Position numbers and translations under genes: made by a program. Shown in pieces: positions 45,404 through 53,523 of a stretch of 64,000 bases of DNA (within the stretch, counting starts at the first letter, position 1; every line of letters begins with the position of its first letter). Under the pieces are notes generated by a model. The model had not been told where the DNA came from and searched no databases. It saw only the letters and a list, made by a program, of their open reading frames with translations. Source of the DNA: Stappia stellulata DSM 5886 (GTDB lineage Bacteria; Pseudomonadota; Alphaproteobacteria; Rhizobiales; Stappiaceae); the NCBI RefSeq assembly GCF_000423705.1, contig NZ_KE384083.1:620001-684000 (forward strand). Reading direction: 5' to 3'.

Positions 45404-45463
45404 GCAGCCGCGGGCCATGCCTTTCAGAGTGTGGTCTCGATGACGGGACCGACTGTCGTTGAC

Positions 45464-46165
45464 ATGCCTCCGGGTTCTCGCAGGCGCAGATCGCTCTCGT
45501 TCTGCGCCAGGCCGAGGACGGAACGCCGGTTGCCGAAGTCTGCCGCAAGGCCGGCGTCAGCGACGCGACGTTCCAAAACTTGCGCAAGCGTTATGGCGGG
45601 CTGACACCGGCGCAGGTCACGTGCATGCACCAGCTGGAAGACGAGAACAATCGGCGGAAGAAGCCGGTCGCCGATCTGGAGCTCGACCGGGCGATATTGC
45701 AGGATGTCCGGTAAAAAAGCCCTGAAGCCCGTTCGCCGTCTGGCCGGTGAATGCCAAGCGAACCTATCGCCTTTACACGGAGATGGGGCTGCAACCGGGG
45801 ACGAGGCGAAGACGTCGTCGCGACATTGGACCACGCCTGCCGTTTCGTCGGCGATCCGAAGACGACCCCGGTCGATCAAGACTCGGAGTTCCTCTTCCGC
45901 GACCTTGATCTGCGACTTGCCAGAGTGGCGTCAATCTCGCCTTCTCACGCCCTGAAAAGCCCACGGACAATGCGCTCAGCGAGCGCTTCAACGGCACGTC
46001 CCGAACCGAATGTCTCAACGCGCACCGGTTCCCGACGCTTGACGATGACCGCTCGAAAACGGAGGAATGGTGCCAGGATTATAACAACGTCCGCCCTTAC
46101 GACGCGCTCGGAAACAATCCGCCGATATCGCCCATCGAAGGCTCATCTGCGGCTTCCGCCGGATG
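45464..46165 (+). mobile_element. IS3-family element remnant (orfA and orfB)
   Basis: Rightward, OrfA is readable from FSQAQIALVLRQAEDGTPVA to QLEDENNRRKKPVADLELDR and AILQDVR. OrfB remains include CRFVGDPKTTPVDQDSEF and, in other frames, the ALSERFNGT-type catalytic end, YNNVRPYDALGNNPP. The middle of OrfB is deleted and several frameshifts exist. The OrfA is close to that of the remnant at 41042-41342, but in the opposite orientation. Confidence 0.8.
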
Positions 46166-46392
46166 AGCTCTCCCTCCCCCGGAAGTTCCGGTTCGGGGCG
46201 CCCCAAAGACAGGGACCACGACAGCGGTTCGAGCCACCCTCAAACAGCGTTTCCCGACCCGAATTCGGTTGCCATTTGATCTTGCGCGCCATGCCATGCG
46301 CTGTTGCGCGCCAAAATCTGTATGTGCCTGTGCAGGCTCGGATTTTGGGCGAACAACGGGATTTCAACAAGCAATTGAGAGGAAATGGGAAA

Positions 46393-46420
46393 TGGTGCTG
46401 CCGGAGAGATTCGAACTCCC
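46393..46420 (-). other. 3' tRNA fragment (possible att site scar)
   Basis: On the minus strand these 28 nt read as a T arm followed by an acceptor strand and CCA. The T-stem GGGAG and loop TTCGAAT pair back with CTCTC, then comes CGGCAGC, discriminator A and CCA. No anticodon or D arm exists upstream (the sequence becomes AT-rich at once), so this is not a functional tRNA. Such 3' ends are what integrases leave when an element has inserted into a tRNA gene. Confidence 0.7.
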
Positions 46421-46554
46421 TCATAAAGAAAAATTCTTTCATTATATCAAATACTTAATAAAAGTTCGTGTCGTAATTTGCATGCGCATTTTGTATGCAC
46501 TCCTGTTGCGGATAAGTGAAGCTGATCGCTTCGCCGAAGGTACTTGGAGCACCG

Positions 46555-47140
46555 GACCATCGCACCCGTGGCCACTTCAAATCAGACAGGGAACAACTTC
46601 GACCCGGTGAGCTCTCTCTCTTAAAGCTACACGCGCCCCGCAACGTGATCGTCGGCGGTGGCGTGTTCGCCTACGCCAATGCTCTGCCATGCTCGCTGGC
46701 CTGGGAAGCTTTTGGCGTTGCAAATGGTGCGCGGTCGGCACAGGAGATGCGAGTCCGTATCGCACGCTATCGCAGGAGCGAACCGTCGGACCGAAGTGAC
46801 TATCAAATCGGTTGCCGAATCCTCACTCAGCCGTTCTTCATTCATTAGACTGACTGGATTCCGGTCCCGCAAAGCTGGGCACCAAATATTGTTTCGTTCA
46901 AGACGTATATACCGTGAAGCGGGCGGACACGAAGCCAAGAACGGACTTCTGATGAGGCGAGACATTCATAGCCTATTTGACGGCGGATACGTGACTGTGA
47001 CCCCGGAGAACCGATTTGAAGTTAGCCGCAGGATCAAAGAACAATTCGACAATGGTCGGCACTTCTACGAGCTTCATGGCCGGAGTATCTCGCTGCCTAC
47101 TGACGCGGACGCCCGACCAGATCCCGCATTTCTACAATGA
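46555..47140 (+). pseudogene. Broken HNH restriction-endonuclease-type gene
   Basis: Both ends of a known HNH endonuclease family are visible. The N-terminal domain is PGELSLLKLHAPRNVIVGGG, then CSLAWEAFGVANGA and YQIGCRILTQPFF; after a TAG (46846-46848) the same frame continues TDWIPVPQSWAPNIVSFKTY. The C-terminal part is in another frame: AGGHEAKNGLLMRRDIHSLF, then DGGYVTVTPENRFEVSRRIK, ending at a TGA (47138-47140) where relatives continue with Trp-His. The central HNH core is deleted. One stop, one frameshift and one deletion make it inactive. Confidence 0.8.
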
Positions 47141-47881
47141 CACATGACCTGAGAACCGGTTCTACGGCTGACGGAATTTGGATGTCGGTTCCGGCCGCCG
47201 CCCAGTTGGATTCTCGAAACACGACAGGCTGTGCGCGGCAAAAATCAATACCTTTCAGCGCATTGTGCGAAGTCCACCAAATCACCGCAAGCAACAGGTC
47301 TGGAGCATATCGGTCCCGAGATACGGCCCCCGGGTCTTTTGCCCCAGGAGTTGGTGCTCACCCCTTCCCGCATAACCCTCGAAAACAACGGAAAAATCCG
47401 GCCGGAGCCGGATCGGGAGAACGCTTTCGCAAGGGCATGTGGCGGAGGGGATGGGCCTGACGTCCAACCTTCTCCGGACACAGCAGTTCATCCGCCATGA
47501 ATCGCACGGACTGCGGTCGCGACAGCTTCTTGCAGAACATGGGCCACCAATCCGGCGCGGCCTGTGCAGCGCCGATGATGGTAGCCGCTCCCATGGATGC
47601 CCTCTCCTTCAGCTTGTTTTTCGACGCCATGAGTTTGGCACTCGCGATGCCATCTGGGGAGAAGGGCATCCACCCCATCCTCACTTGTCACCCGCTCAAG
47701 CCAGACCGGCCTACCCACGCGGTCTCAACAGCCAATCCCTGCAATCGGATCGCGCCAGCTGTGCGAAAAAACCACCCCTAACGATCGCCTTCGACAGAGC
47801 CCGGACCTCCTCGAGAGGTGGGCGGACAATCACGCGGGATGTCGCAGCGACACGCACGGCGCCACGCACTCAAAAAACACA
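47141..47881. other. 740-bp gap with no recognised gene
   Basis: Several overlapping short frames exist on both strands, none with a recognisable domain or a good start site. A leftward frame (47358-47684, 108 codons) has somewhat natural composition but I cannot assign it. The stretch is best read as decayed DNA between the broken endonuclease and the AraC gene. Confidence 0.45.
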
Positions 47882-48904
47882 TCAGGCTTGCTCGACACAC
47901 CGGTCGCGATATTCCGAAGGCGTGACCCCAGTAAATCGCCGGAAGGCGCGTGTGAAGTGTTGCGGAGTCTCGTAGCCCGCCAGCATGGCGACCTCGATCA
48001 CCTTCAGGCCCGGGTCGTCGAGGCGCTCGCACGCCAGTGAAAACCGCGCTTCTTGGAGGATTTGCGAATAGGAACTGCCGCAGAGCTTCAGACGGCGCTG
48101 CAATGTCCGCGTGCTCATCCCCGCCATCTCGGCGGCAAAAGCGACATTCGGGCTTCCGCCGCCAATGTAAGGCTGAACCATCATGCGCAAGAGGCTGACG
48201 AACTCCCATGCCGCCGCCGGGCCGTCCGGGTCATCCCCCTCCATCGCCGCATCATGCGCCGGAGCGGTCGCGTCGTTCGTCGATCGGGCGAGATCCGTGC
48301 CTCCGACGACGATCGACGTATGCGCTTGACCCATGCGGAGGCGCGTCTCGGGAAACGCCGCCTGGACGGTCGCGGGCGGGGGGGCGGAGGAGACGAAGCA
48401 TAGCTCTCGCGGCTGCCATGATGGCCCCGCAACGCTGCGCACGACCGAGATAACGGCTTGCAGATTGAGCCACTCGGCAAGACAGATGAAGGGATGGCGC
48501 CCGACACCCGCCATCTCGCAGATGACGCGAACATCGTCGGCCTCGCGCTGGATGCGCATGGCAAGCGCGCTGTCCTCGAACCGCGAGAGAGCGGCCAGTG
48601 CCTCGAGCCGCGTCAGGCCGGTCTGCGCCGTCATGATGGCCGCCTGTTGCGCAGGACGCAACGACGACAGGCACGCGTTCTGTGCGCCCAGCAGACCCAG
48701 TTCCATAGGGCGCAGATCGTGACCTGTCCGCGCGATCCATTCCAGCGCGACCGGGATGCTCACATAGAGGTCCGGCGTGGTTTCGATGTTTTCCGGCAGC
48801 TTTGACCGCGCAAGATCGCGATCCACCGGCGCGCCGATGTCGCGCAGCACCGATATGTAGACATTCAGATGCGTCGCCCTCACGAGCGTCAGATGTCCTT
48901 CCAT
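47882..48904 (-). CDS. AraC-family regulator with N-terminal ligand-binding domain (OruR/ArgR-type)
   Basis: The protein has 340 residues from the ATG at 48904, chosen for GGGGAAG 6 nt upstream and the usual family length. An N-terminal Arabinose_bd-like domain (about 15-200) is followed by an AraC HTH whose second helix-turn-helix reads KVIEVAMLAGYETPQHFTRA and FRRFTGVTPSEYR. It is divergent from a small AraC-type HTH gene and the DUF1254 cluster, and is the probable ligand-responsive regulator of that cluster. Confidence 0.88.
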   Translation of the reverse strand: MEGHLTLVRATHLNVYISVLRDIGAPVDRDLARSKLPENIETTPDLYVSIPVALEWIARTGHDLRPMELGLLGAQNACLSSLRPAQQAAIMTAQTGLTRLEALAALSRFEDSALAMRIQREADDVRVICEMAGVGRHPFICLAEWLNLQAVISVVRSVAGPSWQPRELCFVSSAPPPATVQAAFPETRLRMGQAHTSIVVGGTDLARSTNDATAPAHDAAMEGDDPDGPAAAWEFVSLLRMMVQPYIGGGSPNVAFAAEMAGMSTRTLQRRLKLCGSSYSQILQEARFSLACERLDDPGLKVIEVAMLAGYETPQHFTRAFRRFTGVTPSEYRDRCVEQA

Positions 48905-49014
48905 ACACGCTTCCCCGGGCACACCATGCCTAGGACTGGCGCGCATTGGTCGGAGGACACCCCTCACTCGCGTTAGGGTAAGCCTGCGACGATCATCAAG
49001 GTCTGGTATCACGC

Positions 49015-49455
49015 ATGGCCCGACGCACCAAGGCTCTTGAACCTGGCTTGTCCAAGGTTCGGTCCGTGATCGACGGGCTCGTTCTGGACGGCACGATCTC
49101 GATCGCAGCTGCGGCAACACATCTGGAGACCAGCCCCCGAACCCTCCAGCGGCGACTGAAGCGGGGCGGCGTCGGCTTCTGGGCTCTTGTCGAACAGAGC
49201 CGTTTCAAGATCGCCAGTGCGCTGCTGCGCGAGACCGACCTGCAGGTCCAGGACGTTGCCGCGAAGCTGGGCTACGCGACACCGGGGGCCTTCGCGCGTG
49301 CTTTCGCCAAGTGGGCAGGCTGCTCCCCAAGCGTCTTCAGGAATGCGCCCCAGGACGGATCCCAAGCCACGCGGCATTGGCGCGAAATGGGCAGCAGAAG
49401 GGCCGTGCCGAGTCTAGGCTCAATAGGAATGCCAGATCCGACCGAGGAGAGCTGA
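49015..49455 (+). CDS. Stand-alone AraC-type DNA-binding protein
   Basis: A 146-residue protein consisting almost only of an AraC HTH: SIAAAATHLETSPRTLQRRL (first HTH), QVQDVAAKLGYATPGAFARA (second) and FAKWAGCSPSVFR. No sensor domain is present. The stop is 3 bp before the first DUF1254 gene, so they are co-transcribed. A regulator without a ligand domain, facing a full-length AraC gene across 110 bp, could be a constitutive activator, a competitor, or a truncated duplicate that kept its binding domain. Confidence 0.82.
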   Translation: MARRTKALEPGLSKVRSVIDGLVLDGTISIAAAATHLETSPRTLQRRLKRGGVGFWALVEQSRFKIASALLRETDLQVQDVAAKLGYATPGAFARAFAKWAGCSPSVFRNAPQDGSQATRHWREMGSRRAVPSLGSIGMPDPTEES

Positions 49456-49458
49456 CGG

Positions 49459-50958
49459 ATGACACGCCTGACCACCTTGAGCGCACTTGCCCTCACTCTC
49501 GCCATGGGGCCCGCATTTGCGGAAGTCTCACCAGCGGAACTGGAGGCAATCTCCATTCCCGACACGGTAGAGACGGCAATCGGCACGCTCGAGTTCTTCG
49601 ACGGGGTTCCGACCGACGCCACGATAGCCACGGTTTACGACAACTACGACCGCATGCGCGGCCTGCAGGTGTTCCTGGACAACATCGGCGCCGTGTCGAT
49701 GTACAGTGTGCGCACGGGACTGGCCGATGCCGGGGCCGAAGGCGCGAACCGGATCGCCCTGTTTGCGGACCTGATGGATTCGGAAACGCTGGTTGTTACG
49801 GCCAACACGTCGACCCTTTATGCCTATACATACACCGATCTTGCCAAAGATGGCCCGACGGTGATTGACGTGCCGCCGGGCATGCTCGGCTTTCTCAATG
49901 ACGGTTGGCAGCGGTTTGTCGGCAACATGGGCGTCACCGGGCCGGATGCGGGCAAGGGCGGCAAGTATCTGATCGTGCCGCCGGGCTATGCCGGTGACAT
50001 CCCCGACGGCTATTTCCTGCTGAAGCCGCCCACGAACCGGAATTTCATGTTCCTGCGCGGCTCGATTGCCAACGGGCTGGCCCCCGCGGTGGAAAACATC
50101 ACGTCAAACCTCAAGGTCTATCCGCTGAAGGACGCGGCGGATCCGGCGGCAACAGAATTCGTGAACGTGTCGAACATGGCGTTCAACACGGTCTTTCCCA
50201 GCGATGCCAGCTATTTCACGATCCTTGACCAGATTATCCAGGAAGAACCGCTCGACGCAATCGGCCCGGAGGCGCGCGGCGCCATCGCCGCTATCGGCAT
50301 CGTGAAGGGCGAGACCTTCGCCCCCGACGACCGGATGCAGGCGCGGCTGGCTGAGGCCGCGACCTTGGCCAACGCCACCGCACGCGCCATCACCTACCAT
50401 CCCCGTATCGCCGGGGTGCGGATCTATCCAGACAACCCAAAAAGCGTCTGGTCCACTGCCTTCGCCAATCGGGACACCAGCTTCCAAGCTGACGGCACGA
50501 TGAACCTCGATGCACGGGCGATCTACTACTTCAACGCGGGCGGGGTCACCCCGGCCATGGCGACAAGCAGCCCCGGACAGGGGTCGGATTATGCGCTGGC
50601 GTTTCTCGATGGCAATGGACAGGCCTTCGACGGGTCGAAGACCTACAAGCTCACTCTGCCCAAGGACGTACCGGTCAAGGATTTCTGGGCTGTCACGCTG
50701 TATGACACCCAGACCCGCTCGCAGCTTCAGACCGGCCAGAGCTTCCCGACCATCGGCAGCCAGACCGACGGCATGACCGCGAATGCCGATGGCTCCTACG
50801 ACATCTTCTTCGCGCCCACGGCGCCTGAGGGCAAGGAAGGCAACTGGTTGCAAACCGTGCCGGGCAAGAGCTGGTTCACGATCCTTCGGATGTATGGGCC
50901 GCTGGAGCCCTGGATCGACCAGAGCTGGCGGCCCGGCCAGATCGAACTGGTCCAATGA
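49459..50958 (+). CDS. Exported DUF1254/DUF1214 protein, copy 1
   Basis: A 499-residue protein with a signal peptide (TLSALALTLAMGPAFA). The N-terminal DUF1254 part includes TLEFFDGVPTDATIATVYDN and GGKYLIVPPGY; the C-terminal DUF1214 part includes DFWAVTLYDTQTRSQLQTGQ and SWFTILRMYGPLEPW. Periplasmic or secreted location is expected. The biochemical function of the family is unknown. A GAGGAGAG site 7 nt upstream fixes the start. It is a close paralogue of copy 3 (same 499-residue length, nearly identical last ~90 residues). Confidence 0.9.
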   Translation: MTRLTTLSALALTLAMGPAFAEVSPAELEAISIPDTVETAIGTLEFFDGVPTDATIATVYDNYDRMRGLQVFLDNIGAVSMYSVRTGLADAGAEGANRIALFADLMDSETLVVTANTSTLYAYTYTDLAKDGPTVIDVPPGMLGFLNDGWQRFVGNMGVTGPDAGKGGKYLIVPPGYAGDIPDGYFLLKPPTNRNFMFLRGSIANGLAPAVENITSNLKVYPLKDAADPAATEFVNVSNMAFNTVFPSDASYFTILDQIIQEEPLDAIGPEARGAIAAIGIVKGETFAPDDRMQARLAEAATLANATARAITYHPRIAGVRIYPDNPKSVWSTAFANRDTSFQADGTMNLDARAIYYFNAGGVTPAMATSSPGQGSDYALAFLDGNGQAFDGSKTYKLTLPKDVPVKDFWAVTLYDTQTRSQLQTGQSFPTIGSQTDGMTANADGSYDIFFAPTAPEGKEGNWLQTVPGKSWFTILRMYGPLEPWIDQSWRPGQIELVQ

Positions 50959-51028
50959 TCTGCGCGCCGGGATCATGCCAGCGGCTCAACCAAGAGCGCT
51001 TCCGATATCTTGACCAAGAGAAGGTCCG

Positions 51029-51856
51029 ATGATGGACCGTTCGCCCTTCCGATCAGCCGCGCTTCTTCTGGCGATGCTCGCTCTGCCGGCTGTCTGCGCG
51101 GCGCAGGGGTCTGAGGCGCCTTCCGGAAATACCGACGGCGCGGCGCTTGCCAAGCAGCTGTCGAACCCGATCGCGTCCCTGATCAGCGTTCCCTTGCAGT
51201 ACAACTACAACGACGGGTACGGGGGCGGTGGATCGCAGAGCACGCTCAACATCCAGCCGGTGATCCCGATCTCCATAAGCCCGTCCTGGAACCTGATCTC
51301 GCGCACCATCATCCCGCTTGTCGACCAGGACAATCTTGCGCCCGGTTCCGGCTCGCAGAAAGGGCTAGGCAACATCACGCAGAGCTTCTTCTTTTCGCCC
51401 AAGGATCCGACCGTCGGCGGGTTGATCTGGGGCGTCGGGCCCGTGTTCCAGCTGCCCACCGCCACAGACAACGTCGCGCCCGACCAATGGGCGGCGGGGA
51501 TCACCGGCGTCGCGTTGAAGCAATCCGGCCCCTGGACCGTCGGCGCCCTCGCAAATCATCTCTGGTCGATCAGCGATGAGGACAGGTTCGGCAAGGTATC
51601 GGCGACCTTCGTGCAGTCGTTCCTGTCCTACACGACGTCGAAGGCCACGTCCTTCACGCTGAATACCGAGAGCACCCATAACTGGGAGACCGACGAATGG
51701 TCCGTCCCCATCAACTGCGTGGTCTCGCAGGTCGTAAAGCTGGGCGCCCAGCCAGTGCAGCTCGGCCTTGGCGCGCGCTACTGGGCCGATGCGCCGGAGG
51801 ACGGGCCGGACGGCTGGGGTTTGCGGGCGCAGATGACATTCCTTTTTCCGAAGTGA
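51029..51856 (+). CDS. Outer-membrane-type beta-barrel protein
   Basis: A 275-residue protein with a signal peptide (LLLAMLALPAVCAAQG). The mature part opens LAKQLSNPIASLISVPLQYN and shows alternating patterns and family landmarks LNIQPVIPISISPSWNLISR and FFFSPKDPTVGGLIWGVGPV, ending in a hydrophobic-aromatic strand TFLFPK as in beta-barrels. Related bacterial proteins are often mislabelled 'neuromedin U'; they resemble aromatic-compound outer-membrane channels. Here it sits between DUF1254 copies 1 and 2 and may provide the outer-membrane step of that system. Confidence 0.8.
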   Translation: MMDRSPFRSAALLLAMLALPAVCAAQGSEAPSGNTDGAALAKQLSNPIASLISVPLQYNYNDGYGGGGSQSTLNIQPVIPISISPSWNLISRTIIPLVDQDNLAPGSGSQKGLGNITQSFFFSPKDPTVGGLIWGVGPVFQLPTATDNVAPDQWAAGITGVALKQSGPWTVGALANHLWSISDEDRFGKVSATFVQSFLSYTTSKATSFTLNTESTHNWETDEWSVPINCVVSQVVKLGAQPVQLGLGARYWADAPEDGPDGWGLRAQMTFLFPK

Positions 51857-51924
51857 ACCTTTCGGACCAGCCCGACATCCTGTTCTTCGCGCAGGATCAC
51901 ATACACACGAGAAAGGCGAGACAC

Positions 51925-53454
51925 ATGGACAGACACCCTTGCACGACCGCCGCGGCAGCCCGCGGCGGCACCCTCACAGCCCTTCGTAAACGGCTTGCCG
52001 GCGTCATGACTGCCCTTGCCCTTGCCCTTGGCGGCGCAGCACTCGGCGCACAGGCCCAGGATGCGAGCCCGCCGCCAACGCCCGAGGCGATTGCCGAACG
52101 GGCCTATACCTACGGGCTTCAGCAGGCCATCTTTTATGGCCAGCGCTGGATCTATACCCAGAACGACGCAGCGGCCAACGACATCTATTCGGGCGTCAAC
52201 CGGTTTTTCTGGGTCCGCAAGCAGATCACCCCGGATTTCCCCGTCGTTACGCCAAATGCGACGACGCTCTATGGTTCGGGGTTCCTCGACCTGCGTGCAG
52301 GCCCGGTCGTGATCGAAGTGCCCGCGATCACGGACCGCTATTTCAGTGTCCAGATCATGGACCAGTACGGCATTTTCCGCATGATCGTCGGCTCGCCCTT
52401 CAATGGCACCATCGCCCGCAAGTACATCCTGATCCCCCCGGGCTTCGACGGCACCGTGCCCGCGGACTTCCCGACCACGGATATCGTGCAATGGCCGTCG
52501 AAGACCGCCTATGGCGTCGTGCGAATGGCGGTCGAAAACGGGTCGGACGCGGAAATCGCGACGATCAACGCTTATCAGGACCAGGTCACCATGACGCCGC
52601 TGGCCGACTGGATGGCAAACGGGCACAAGGGTGTGCCCCAGGAAGGGCGGGATATCGTGGCAGGCGATTTCGTCATCCCCGACGGTCTGCCGGATTACGC
52701 GGTTGGCCAAGTCGACAAGCAGACCGCCGAACAGTATTTCACCCTCTTGAATGTCATCCTGAACGATCCGACCATGCCGCTGCTGACGGACTCGGTGCTT
52801 GAGACCGACATGATCGCGCAACTTGCCTCGATCGGTATCGGGCCGGGACTGAGCTTTGACTGGGCGACGCTGACACCCGACATGCAGACGGCACTCGAGA
52901 CTGGTTTCAAGGCGGGATTTGACAGTGTGCGCGCCACGCTGAAGACGAACCTGATCGACATGAACGGCTGGGGCATCGTGCGCAATGACGGCGGGTTCGA
53001 GACCCGCTGGATGGACCGCGCGGTGATCGCCGATGCCGCCTGGGCTGCGCCGGACAAGAACATCTCCCACGGCGGCGCCTTTCTCTTCACCGATGCCGAT
53101 GGCCAGCCGTTGTCCGGCAGCAACAAGTACACGCTGACCTTCGACATGAACGATCTGCCGCCGGTGACGCAGTTCTGGTCGATCCCGATCTACGACACCA
53201 ACGGCTACTTCGTCGCCAACGAGATCAACCGATACACCGTCAACAGCTTCATGCTGGCGGCAGGCGATCTGGTCGCACAGGACGGCAAGCTGGTGATCCA
53301 TGTTCAGCACGAAAAGCCGACCGATCCGGATCAGGCGAAGAACTGGCTCCCCGCCCCTGCGGACGGTTTCCGGTTCACCGCGCGCTTCTACGGGCCCTAC
53401 GCGCCCCTGACCGACGGAACCTACAACATGCCGAAGGCGGTCAAGGTCGACTGA
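51925..53454 (+). CDS. Exported DUF1254/DUF1214 protein, copy 2 (divergent)
   Basis: A 509-residue protein with signal peptide (MTALALALGGAALGAQAQ). The DUF1254 domain has IAERAYTYGLQQAIFYGQRW and TPNATTLYGSGFLDLRAGPV; the DUF1214 domain has QFWSIPIYDTNGYFVANEIN and RFTARFYGPYAPL. It is clearly less similar to copies 1 and 3 than they are to each other. The ATG at 51925 follows the barrel gene by 68 bp; upstream readings in frame are shadows of that gene. Function unknown. Confidence 0.9.
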   Translation: MDRHPCTTAAAARGGTLTALRKRLAGVMTALALALGGAALGAQAQDASPPPTPEAIAERAYTYGLQQAIFYGQRWIYTQNDAAANDIYSGVNRFFWVRKQITPDFPVVTPNATTLYGSGFLDLRAGPVVIEVPAITDRYFSVQIMDQYGIFRMIVGSPFNGTIARKYILIPPGFDGTVPADFPTTDIVQWPSKTAYGVVRMAVENGSDAEIATINAYQDQVTMTPLADWMANGHKGVPQEGRDIVAGDFVIPDGLPDYAVGQVDKQTAEQYFTLLNVILNDPTMPLLTDSVLETDMIAQLASIGIGPGLSFDWATLTPDMQTALETGFKAGFDSVRATLKTNLIDMNGWGIVRNDGGFETRWMDRAVIADAAWAAPDKNISHGGAFLFTDADGQPLSGSNKYTLTFDMNDLPPVTQFWSIPIYDTNGYFVANEINRYTVNSFMLAAGDLVAQDGKLVIHVQHEKPTDPDQAKNWLPAPADGFRFTARFYGPYAPLTDGTYNMPKAVKVD

Positions 53455-53471
53455 CCGCCCGACACGGACCG

Positions 53472-53491
53472 GAGCACCCGAGCGGGTGCTC
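53472..53491 (+). terminator. Hairpin between DUF1254 copies 2 and 3
   Basis: A perfect 8-bp stem (GAGCACCC / GGGTGCTC) with a 4-nt loop begins 18 nt past the copy 2 stop. Without a T-run it may be attenuating rather than terminating. Confidence 0.45.
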
Positions 53492-53523
53492 TGGATGCAA
53501 TCTCATCCCGAGGAGGCAAAGCC

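Noticed and set aside
46393-46470. A functional tRNA gene
   Set aside because: Only the T arm and acceptor end are present; the D and anticodon arms are missing and the adjoining sequence is AT-rich and unstructured.
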